Shown here piece by piece: positions 1-6,755 of a stretch of 6,755 nucleotides of DNA. A model generated the notes under the pieces. It worked only from the letters and a program-made list of their open reading frames with translations, did not search any database and had not been told where the DNA came from. Origin of the DNA: an uncultured Rhodobacter sp. (GTDB lineage: Bacteria; Pseudomonadota; Alphaproteobacteria; Rhodobacterales; Rhodobacteraceae); contig CALGTJ010000600.1 of NCBI GenBank assembly GCA_937901435.1, forward strand, positions 1-6,755. The letters are read 5' to 3'. Both the position numbers and the translations under genes were made by a program. The first letter of the stretch is position 1, and each line of letters opens with the position of its first letter.

Positions 1-1254
<1,254 letters not shown>

Positions 1255-1262
1255 CTTGTATG

Positions 1263-1266
1263 CTCC
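1263..1266 (-). promoter_or_regulatory. Ribosome binding site of pepA
   Basis: On the minus strand GGAG lies eight bases before the ATG of pepA. This is standard Shine-Dalgarno spacing and fixes the start at 1254. Confidence 0.7.
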
Positions 1267-1280
1267 AGTCTGGGTTACGC

Positions 1281-1286
1281 ATTATC
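1281..1286 (-). promoter_or_regulatory. Candidate -10 element for pepA
   Basis: Read on the minus strand this is GATAAT, five of six matches to TATAAT. It lies about 27 bases upstream of the pepA start codon. No good -35 stands 16-18 bases further upstream; the sequence there is GCAAAA-like. It is therefore a weak call and may be an activator-dependent or chance match. Confidence 0.25.
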
Positions 1287-1320
1287 TAGGGCTTTGAGCG
1301 TGATTTTGCCAGTTATCAGT

Positions 1321-1348
1321 TTGCGCGAAAGCGAAAACACGATAGTAT
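1321..1348 (+). promoter_or_regulatory. Candidate sigma70-type promoter for lptF-lptG-lptD
   Basis: TTGCGC at 1321-1326 (-35, TTG core) is separated by 16 bases from TAGTAT at 1343-1348 (-10, four of six consensus positions, including the leading TA and final AT). Transcription would begin near 1355, leaving a leader of about 37 bases before the lptF start. The match was made by eye and alphaproteobacterial promoters are loose, so it is only a candidate. Confidence 0.35.
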
Positions 1349-1361
1349 TCGATCAAAACAC
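1334..1361 (+). repeat. Pair of 7-bp direct repeats (AAAACAC) 21 bp apart
   Basis: AAAACAC occurs at 1334-1340 and again at 1355-1361, so the copies start exactly 21 bases apart, about two helical turns, and would face the same side of the DNA. They flank the candidate -10 box of the lptF promoter. They could be half-sites for a regulator, or chance in an A-rich stretch. Confidence 0.25.
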
Positions 1362-1391
1362 AGGCACAAAAGCAGGCGCTGCGGTAAACAC

Positions 1392-2531
1392 TTGGCCAAA
1401 TTCGACAAATATCTGCTGTCACAGCTGATGATGCTGTTTGGCTTTTTCGCCTTGGTTCTGGTCATGGTGTATTGGGTCAACTGGGCCGTTGTCCTGTTTG
1501 ATCAATTGATCGCAAACGGCCAATCTGCGGGCGTTTTCATGGAGTTCACGGCCCTCACCCTGCCCAATGTGATCCGCCTTGTCCTGCCGATCGCCGCCTT
1601 TGCCGCCTCTGTTTATGTGGCCAACCGCCTGACCACCGAAAGCGAGCTTTTGGTGGTGCAGGCCGCCGGGTTTTCGCCGTTTCGCATGTTGCGTCCGGTC
1701 TTGGTCTTTGGCCTGATCGTGGCGCTTTTGGTGATGGCGCTGACCCATTACCTTGTCCCGCTCAGCATCTCGCGGCTCAATCTGCGTCAAGCCGAGATTT
1801 CCGAAAACATCACTGCGCGGCTACTGACAGAGGGACAATTTCTGCACCCCTCAGAGGGCATCACCTTTTACATCCGCGAAATCACCCCCACAGGCGAATT
1901 GCGCGACATCTTTCTGGCCGACACCAGCGACGAGCGCCAGCATGTGGTCTACACCGCCCGTCAGGCGCTTTTGTTGCGTCAGGATTCAGGTCCAAATGCG
2001 GGGCCGAAACTGGTCATGTTCGACGGTATGGCGCAGATTCTGACGATAGAGTCTCAGCGGCTGGCCACCACACGGTTTCAGGATTTTTCCTATGATATCG
2101 GCGGCCTGATCAAAGGGCTGGAACCGGGCGCGCGCAACATAAAAGAGCTGTCCACGGCAGAATTGCTCTGGCCGAGCGAGGCGGCGGTCGAGGAAACCGG
2201 TCGGACCATGGCCGCGCTGCTGTACGAGGGCCATGGGCGCACGTCGCAGGCCCTGTTGGCGGTGGTTGCCGCGCTTGTGGGCTTTGCCACGATCATGGTC
2301 GGCGGGTTCAGCCGCTTTGGCCTCTGGCGGCAGGTTGTGGCCGCCCTGATCGCCCTTATCATCCTGAAATCTCTGGACAATGCTCTGGCCGATGCGGCGC
2401 GTTCTGACGCCGCACTTTGGCCGCTGACCTATGGTGCAAGCGTGGTCGGGCTGCTGGTCACGCCGCTGATCCTTTGGGGCGCGGGGCGTCCGAACCTGCT
2501 GCGCAGCCTTCGGCGGAGGGCCGCCACGTGA
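1392..2531 (+). CDS. lptF: LPS export ABC transporter permease LptF
   Basis: An inner-membrane subunit of LptB2FGC, which extracts lipopolysaccharide from the inner membrane and passes it to the periplasmic LptA bridge. The 379 residues fit the LptF/LptG (YjgP/YjgQ) fold. Three N-terminal membrane segments lie at about 10-35, 55-78 and 99-124, a periplasmic beta-jellyroll domain at about 125-275, and three C-terminal segments at about 286-305, 312-329 and 343-363. The stretch ESELLVVQAAGFS (83-95) after the second segment is the cytoplasmic coupling helix that contacts the LptB ATPase; E. coli LptF and LptG have comparable SEI/SEL-x-V motifs. The start is the TTG at 1392. No ATG or GTG lies upstream in frame back to about 1320, and the next methionines (13 and 14) would remove the conserved amphipathic N-terminus. 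The nearest Shine-Dalgarno-like AGG is 15 bases away, so initiation looks weak. The gene overlaps lptG. LptF rather than LptG is chosen by order and by similarity to rhodobacterial LptF as I know it. Confidence 0.95.
   Translation: MAKFDKYLLSQLMMLFGFFALVLVMVYWVNWAVVLFDQLIANGQSAGVFMEFTALTLPNVIRLVLPIAAFAASVYVANRLTTESELLVVQAAGFSPFRMLRPVLVFGLIVALLVMALTHYLVPLSISRLNLRQAEISENITARLLTEGQFLHPSEGITFYIREITPTGELRDIFLADTSDERQHVVYTARQALLLRQDSGPNAGPKLVMFDGMAQILTIESQRLATTRFQDFSYDIGGLIKGLEPGARNIKELSTAELLWPSEAAVEETGRTMAALLYEGHGRTSQALLAVVAALVGFATIMVGGFSRFGLWRQVVAALIALIILKSLDNALADAARSDAALWPLTYGASVVGLLVTPLILWGAGRPNLLRSLRRRAAT
2515..2520 (+). promoter_or_regulatory. Strong ribosome binding site of lptG inside lptF
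   Basis: GGAGGG lies seven bases before the GTG at 2528, within the last codons of lptF. It decides the GTG start of lptG over the longer open frame that begins at 2417. Confidence 0.75.
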
Positions 2532-3625
2532 TCCTGCATAACTACTTCGCCCGCCGCTTTTTGTTCGTCTTCCTCGCCGTGTTCACGGTGTTTCTGGGGA
2601 TTTTCATTCTGCTGGATATGGTCGAACAGATCCGCAAGTTCGACAGCGACAGCGTGGGCTTTGTCGAAATCATCAAGCTGACGCTGCTGAACGTGCCGCA
2701 AGGGCTGTACCGCATTCTGCCGCTGATCATGATCCTTGCGACCGTGACCCTGTTCCTGACGCTGGCGCGCACGTCGGAACTCGTGGTGACGCGGGCGGCG
2801 GGGCGTTCGGCGCTCAAGGCGCTGATTGCGCCAGTGATTGTTGCCCTGCTGATCGGGGGATTTTCCGTCGCGGTTCTGAACCCGATCGTGGCCGCGACGT
2901 CCAAGCAATACGAGATCAGCGCGAACCGCCACCAGCAAGGCGCGTCCAGCACCCTGTCGATCAGCCGCGAGGGTCTGTGGCTGCGTCAGGGCGGCCCCGA
3001 GGGGCAAACCGTGATCCGCGCCCTGCGCAGCAATCTGGACGGAACCGAACTGTACAACGTCAGCTTTCTCGGCTTTGGCCCGACCGGCGCGCCGCGTTAC
3101 CGGGTCGAGGCGGCCAGCGCCGAACTGACGGCGGGTGCATGGTCGCTGCGGGATGCCAAACAATGGCGCTTTGACGCAACAGGCAACCCGGAACGCAATG
3201 CAACACAGCTGGACCGCCTGACGATTCCCTCTGAATTGACGCTGGACCAGATCCGCGACAGCTTTGGCACACCCGCCTCTATCCCGGTGTGGGAGCTGTC
3301 CGGGTTCATAGATCAGTTGGAACGCGCCGGTTTTTCGGCCCGCAGTCACAGAGTCTGGTTGCAGATGGAGCTGGCTTTGCCCTTAATGATGGCAGCGATG
3401 GTGCTGATCGGTGCAGGGTTTACCATGCGCCATACCAGATTCGGGCGCACGGGCACGATGGTGCTTTCGGCGCTGCTATTGGGGTTTGCTATGTATTTCA
3501 TCCGCAACTTTGCCCAGATCCTTGGGGAAAGTGGCCGGATACCGGTGATGCTCGCCGCATGGAGCCCGCCTGTGGCGGCGATCCTGCTGTCGCTTGGCAT
3601 CCTGCTAAATCTGGAGGATGGCTGA
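2528..3625 (+). CDS. lptG: LPS export ABC transporter permease LptG
   Basis: The partner permease of LptF in the inner-membrane LptB2FG complex. The protein has 365 residues from a GTG start that overlaps the lptF stop as GTGA (2528-2531), with GGAGGG seven bases upstream. The frame stays open back to 2417, but that extra 37-residue leader is just lptF read in another frame. Membrane segments are visible at about 10-31, 61-80, 99-122, 281-299, 309-328 and 340-359. The periplasmic jellyroll lies at about 130-265 and includes GLWLRQG (149-155), a typical LptG feature. The coupling helix contains TSELVVTRAAGRS (82-94). The conserved region before the fourth segment, SIPVWELSGFIDQLERAGFS, occupies 251-270. 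The stop TGA shares its A with the lptD ATG. The cognate ATPase gene lptB is not in this window; in many alphaproteobacteria it lies elsewhere, with lptC and lptA. Confidence 0.96.
   Translation: MILHNYFARRFLFVFLAVFTVFLGIFILLDMVEQIRKFDSDSVGFVEIIKLTLLNVPQGLYRILPLIMILATVTLFLTLARTSELVVTRAAGRSALKALIAPVIVALLIGGFSVAVLNPIVAATSKQYEISANRHQQGASSTLSISREGLWLRQGGPEGQTVIRALRSNLDGTELYNVSFLGFGPTGAPRYRVEAASAELTAGAWSLRDAKQWRFDATGNPERNATQLDRLTIPSELTLDQIRDSFGTPASIPVWELSGFIDQLERAGFSARSHRVWLQMELALPLMMAAMVLIGAGFTMRHTRFGRTGTMVLSALLLGFAMYFIRNFAQILGESGRIPVMLAAWSPPVAAILLSLGILLNLEDG
3613..3617 (+). promoter_or_regulatory. Ribosome binding site of lptD inside lptG
   Basis: GGAGG seven bases before the ATG at 3625 fixes the lptD start at that codon, even though the frame stays open upstream to 3289. 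Confidence 0.75.
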
Positions 3626-5793
3626 TGCGGCGGCTCTTTGCCCTGATGCTGGCGGGTCTGCTGTGGCCCCTGCTTGCAGGCGTGGCGGCGGCGCAATATG
3701 CGACGCTGGTGGCGGACAATGTGGTGACCCTGACCGGGAAAAACACCGTCGTGGCCAATGGCAATGTCGAGGTGCTGTATGACGGGCAGCGCCTGCGCGC
3801 CTCGCGCATCGTTTACAACCAGTTTACGGACGAGCTGGACATCGCAGGCCCGATCACCATCGTCGATAAAAGTGGCGCGGTCCTGACCGGCGAAAGCGCG
3901 CAGCTCAGCCGGGATTTCGAAGAAGGTATCATCCGCGGCGCGCGCTTTATTCTTGGTGGGCAATTGCAGGTCGCGGCCGCAGAGATGAACCGGGTCGACG
4001 GGCGCTATAACCAGCTTTACAAGGTCGTGACCTCGTCCTGCAACGTCTGTGCCGACCGTCCGACCCCGCTGTGGCAGATCCGGGCGCGGCGCGTGGTGCA
4101 TGACCAGCTTGAAAAACAGATGTATTTCGATGATGCGTGGTTCGAGGTGGCGGGCGTTCCGATTGCCTATTTCCCGCGCCTGCGCCTGCCCGACCCGACG
4201 CTGAAACGCGCGACCGGGTTTCTGATCCCGCGCATCAAGACCTCGACCGCGCTGGGGTTCGGCCTCAAGATGCCCTATTTCATCGCGATGGGTAATCACG
4301 CCGACCTGACGCTGACGCCCTATGTCTCTGCCAAGACCCGCACCCTGGAGGCGCGGTTCAGGCGCGAATTCACCTTTGGCTCGCTGGTGGTAAATGGCGC
4401 GCTGTCCAACGACGATCTGCTGCCAAACTCGGCGCGCACCTATCTGTTTGCGCAAGGGCGCTTTAACCTGCCCAAAGACTTTAAGTTCAACGTGGATTTA
4501 CGTCTGGTCTCTGACGAATCCTATCTGCTGGAATACGGCTATTCCGACGCGGACCGCCTGTCCAACAAGGTCGAGATCACCCGCACAAAGCGCTACGAAC
4601 ATATCTCTGCCAGCTTTGAACAATTGCGCAGCCTGCGCAGCACCGAGATCCCGATCGAGGACACGCTGGCCACCCTGCTGGGCCGCGTCACCTATGAACG
4701 GCGCAGCTATCCGGCGCTGATCGGCGGCGAGGCGCGCTATGTCTTTGACCTTGAGGGACATGAACGGATCGCCGAGACTATTGACGCCACGCTGCTGGCC
4801 GCCTGTACCACCGCCGGGGCCACGGAATGTGTCGCACGCGATGTGGTGCGCGCCGGGGTGCTGGCCGGATGGCGGCGCGACACCACCTTTGGCAATGGCA
4901 TGATCGCGGCCTTTGACGGGCAGGTGGCGGGCGATGCCTATTGGATCAACGAGGACGCGACCTACGGCAGCGCGCTCAGCCATATCACTCCGACCGCCGC
5001 TGTCGAATTGCGCTGGCCCCTGTCGCGCGTGACGGCCTCTGGGGCGACCGATGTGATCGAACCCATGATGCAACTGGCATGGACCGATACAATCGGCGCG
5101 AATGTGCCCAATGAGGACAGCAAGCTGGTCGATTTCGACGAAGGCAACCTGTTGGCCCTGTCGCGCTTTCCCGGCTCTGACCAATACGAGCGCGGCTGGC
5201 GCACCACGCTGGGCCTTGGCTGGACCCGTCTGACGCCGGGCGGCCATGAATACGCAGCGACCATCGGCAAGGTGTTTCGCTTTGACGATCTGGGCCAGTT
5301 CACCCGCGCCTCGGGTCTGGACGGCGCGCAGTCGGATTGGCTGATGGCCGGACAGGTCAAGATGGAACGGCTGACCCTGACCAACCGCTCTCTGTTTGAC
5401 AACAGCCTCAACTTTTCCAAATCCGAAACCCAGGTCGGCTGGCAGGGCGACCGGGTGTCGGCCTCGGGCAGCTATATCTGGGTCGTCAAGGACACCGCCG
5501 AAGAGCGTATCATCAACACCTCTGAACTGAATTTCGACGCCGCCTATATGTTCAATCAGAACTGGACCGCCTCGATCAACGGCAGCTATGACGGCAATAC
5601 CAATGAAACCACAAAGGCGGGTTTTGGCCTGGCCTATGTAAATGAATGTCTGAATGTGGATTTTTCCGTCTCGCGCCGCTTTACGACCTCGGCTAATGTA
5701 AACGCGTCGACGGATTACGGGCTTAGGGTCTCGCTGAACGGCTTTGGGCGCGAAGCAAAGGCAAACACCCAAAGCTGTACTCAGGTGCGCTAG
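3625..5793 (+). CDS. lptD: LPS-assembly protein LptD (outer-membrane LPS translocon)
   Basis: An outer-membrane barrel that, with the lipoprotein LptE, inserts LPS into the outer leaflet. The 722 residues compare with 784 in E. coli. A signal peptide spans 1-23 (RR near the start, hydrophobic core, AAA before Q24). An OstA/LptA-like jellyroll spans about 25-135 (ADNVVTLTG, VVANGNVEVLYDG, GESAQLSRD) and accepts LPS from LptA. Then come the junction with C139 and C142 (SSCNVCAD), PTPLWQIRARRVVHD (147-160) and the LptD signature PDPTLKRATGFLIP (189-202). The remainder is rich in alternating polar and aromatic residues, as in a large barrel. Near the C-terminus are C675 (YVNECLNVDFS) and a beta-signal-like GLRVSLNGF (699-707), then a 15-residue polar tail with C718. 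Two further cysteines, C394 and C402, lie mid-barrel. The start at 3625 is supported by its ribosome site, the signal peptide and a one-base overlap with the lptG stop. lptE is not in this window. Confidence 0.97.
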   Translation: MRRLFALMLAGLLWPLLAGVAAAQYATLVADNVVTLTGKNTVVANGNVEVLYDGQRLRASRIVYNQFTDELDIAGPITIVDKSGAVLTGESAQLSRDFEEGIIRGARFILGGQLQVAAAEMNRVDGRYNQLYKVVTSSCNVCADRPTPLWQIRARRVVHDQLEKQMYFDDAWFEVAGVPIAYFPRLRLPDPTLKRATGFLIPRIKTSTALGFGLKMPYFIAMGNHADLTLTPYVSAKTRTLEARFRREFTFGSLVVNGALSNDDLLPNSARTYLFAQGRFNLPKDFKFNVDLRLVSDESYLLEYGYSDADRLSNKVEITRTKRYEHISASFEQLRSLRSTEIPIEDTLATLLGRVTYERRSYPALIGGEARYVFDLEGHERIAETIDATLLAACTTAGATECVARDVVRAGVLAGWRRDTTFGNGMIAAFDGQVAGDAYWINEDATYGSALSHITPTAAVELRWPLSRVTASGATDVIEPMMQLAWTDTIGANVPNEDSKLVDFDEGNLLALSRFPGSDQYERGWRTTLGLGWTRLTPGGHEYAATIGKVFRFDDLGQFTRASGLDGAQSDWLMAGQVKMERLTLTNRSLFDNSLNFSKSETQVGWQGDRVSASGSYIWVVKDTAEERIINTSELNFDAAYMFNQNWTASINGSYDGNTNETTKAGFGLAYVNECLNVDFSVSRRFTTSANVNASTDYGLRVSLNGFGREAKANTQSCTQVR

Positions 5794-5879
5794 CCCCCGA
5801 GCCAAAGACACAGCGACGATAAAGAAGTATGACAACGGCAGCGATCCAGCACCACGGCCAGAACAGACGGAACAGTTTT

Positions 5880-6755
5880 ATGATGATCATGCGTGTCCTC
5901 CTCCTTGCGGTCCTTGGCCTTGGCGCAATGTCACCCGCTACTGCCGTTCAGGCGCAGGGCAACCTGTTTGCGCCTGTGGCCCGCGTCAATGACAGGGTCG
6001 TCACGCAATATGAGCTGAACCAGCGGATCATGTTTTATGAACTGCTGCGCGCACCGGGCGATCTGCAACAACAATCGATGGACAAACTGGTTGAAGAGCG
6101 CCTGCAAGCGGATGCCGCCAAACAGATGGGGATCACGGTCGACGAAACGCAATTGCGCGCCGGAATGGAAGAATTCGCAGGCCGCGCCAATCTGTCGGTC
6201 GAGGATTTCATCAAGGCCCTGAACCAGCGCGGCGTCGAGGCCGAGACGTTTCAGGATTTTGTCAGCGCCGGGTTGCTGTGGCGCGGCGTGGTGCGCACCC
6301 GGTTCGGTCCGCGCGCGCAGGTCAGTGAAACAGAGATCGACCGTGCCCTTGCGCTGAGTTCGAACACGGGCAGCGGCGTGCGTGTCTTGCTGAGCGAGAT
6401 CTTTCTGGCCGCTGACACGCCCGCCCGTCAGGCAGAGGCGAACCGTCGCGCCACAGAGATCAGCCGGATCACCACGATCCCGGCCTTTGCGGCGGCTGCG
6501 CGCAAATACTCTGCCGCCCCGTCCCGTGGGCGCGGCGGTCGGCAGGACTGGATCGAGCTGGGCAATCTGCCCCCCGCCATCCGTGGCCAGATCCTTGCTC
6601 TGGCCCCCGGTCAGGTGACCACGCCGATCCCGGTGCCAAACGCCATCGCCCTGTTCCAGTTGCGCGCTTTGGAAGAGACCGGTGCACCAGAGGCAGAGGC
6701 CGTTTCCATCGACTTCGCCCGCTATTTCATCCCCGGCGGGCGCACAGAGTCCGCA
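5880..6755 (+). CDS. surA: SurA-type periplasmic chaperone / peptidyl-prolyl cis-trans isomerase, 3'-truncated by window edge
   Basis: A periplasmic foldase that protects unfolded outer-membrane proteins, LptD among them in E. coli, on the way to BAM. From the ATG at 5880, 292 codons run to the window end without a stop. A signal peptide spans about 1-25 (MRVLLLAVLGLG core, cleavage near VQA|Q). A SurA N-terminal domain begins at VARVNDRVVTQYELNQRI (33-50) and continues as helices to about 160. One parvulin/PpiC domain lies at about 166-265 (VRVLLSEIFLA, GRGGRQDWIELGNLP, LAPGQVTTPI). E. coli SurA has two parvulin domains; only one is visible before the sequence ends. The start is uncertain. 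An in-frame ATG at 5829 would add 17 residues (MTTAAIQHHGQNRRNSF), but its only purine-rich tract sits one base away. The 5880 ATG has GGAA with suitable spacing, and ATGs at 5883 and 5889 are further options. The gene lies 86 bases after lptD with no visible terminator between, so co-transcription is likely. A more generic PpiC/SurA_N protein is possible. Confidence 0.92.
   Translation, partial: MMIMRVLLLAVLGLGAMSPATAVQAQGNLFAPVARVNDRVVTQYELNQRIMFYELLRAPGDLQQQSMDKLVEERLQADAAKQMGITVDETQLRAGMEEFAGRANLSVEDFIKALNQRGVEAETFQDFVSAGLLWRGVVRTRFGPRAQVSETEIDRALALSSNTGSGVRVLLSEIFLAADTPARQAEANRRATEISRITTIPAFAAAARKYSAAPSRGRGGRQDWIELGNLPPAIRGQILALAPGQVTTPIPVPNAIALFQLRALEETGAPEAEAVSIDFARYFIPGGRTESA

Larger units (their letters stand above)
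1255..1391. other. Divergent pepA/lptF intergenic control region
   Basis: These 137 bases separate two divergently transcribed genes and are visibly richer in A/T than the flanking coding sequence. They must hold the pepA promoter and most likely the promoter of the lptF-lptG-lptD run. I see no convincing hairpin, riboswitch or small ORF. Candidate promoter elements and a short direct repeat are listed separately. The pairing of pepA with divergent lptFG is also known from E. coli, so the arrangement is old. Confidence 0.8.

Noticed and set aside
2417..2527. Upstream extension of the lptG frame by 37 codons
   Set aside because: It overlaps the end of lptF and would put a polar leader before the first membrane segment. 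GTG at 2528 has the ribosome site and the overlap geometry.
2429..3349. Minus-strand open frame of 306 codons opposite lptG
   Set aside because: Its composition is rich in R, Q, H and G, typical of a reverse-frame translation, with no fold signature. lptG on the plus strand is unmistakable.
3289..3624. Upstream extension of the lptD frame by 112 codons
   Set aside because: This stretch is the lptG coding region in another frame. The signal peptide and ribosome site place the lptD start at 3625.
3346..4455. Minus-strand open frame of 369 codons opposite the lptG end and lptD start
   Set aside because: It crosses a gene junction antisense and has shadow-like composition.
4498..5835. Minus-strand open frame of 445 codons opposite lptD
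   Set aside because: It lies wholly across the lptD coding sequence and shows no recognisable domain or supporting ribosome site. Long antisense frames are expected in high-GC genes with strong third-position bias.
5794..5879. Possible terminator between lptD and surA
   Set aside because: I could find no GC-rich inverted repeat followed by a T run; the final TTTT lies just before the surA ATG without a stem.
5744..5992. Plus-strand open frame of 82 codons spanning the lptD end and surA start
   Set aside because: It overlaps both real genes in a different frame and has no recognisable content.

Overview
The window is an ordinary, gene-dense chromosomal segment of a moderately high-GC alphaproteobacterium. 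The protein style and the gene order (pepA, then divergently lptF-lptG-lptD-surA) suggest the Rhodobacterales, a Roseobacter/Rhodobacter relative. That placement is inferred from recognised protein families and synteny; no database search was made.

Layout. Positions 1-1254, minus strand: the first 418 codons of pepA (M17 leucyl aminopeptidase), with the C-terminal end lost at the window edge. Positions 1255-1391: a 137-bp AT-richer divergent intergenic region that must carry promoters for both directions. Positions 1392-2531, plus strand: lptF. Positions 2528-3625: lptG, overlapping lptF by 4 bp. Positions 3625-5793: lptD, overlapping lptG by 1 bp. After an 86-bp gap, 5880-6755: a SurA-type periplasmic chaperone/peptidyl-prolyl isomerase, cut at the 3' edge.

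How the genes work together. The plus-strand genes form an outer-membrane biogenesis operon. LptF and LptG are the two transmembrane subunits of the LptB2FG ABC transporter that extracts lipopolysaccharide from the inner membrane. LptD is the outer-membrane beta-barrel that inserts LPS into the outer leaflet. SurA is the periplasmic chaperone known in E. coli to escort LptD and other barrels to the BAM machine. The overlapping stops and starts imply translational coupling of lptF, lptG and lptD. pdxA and rsmA/ksgA often follow surA in relatives, but they lie outside this window.

I see no mobile element, CRISPR array, tRNA/rRNA, toxin-antitoxin pair or other novel system. The points worth a second look are details: the cysteine arrangement and C-terminal tail of LptD, the weak TTG start of lptF, the shared pepA/lptF control region with a 21-bp-spaced direct repeat, and the uncertain surA start.
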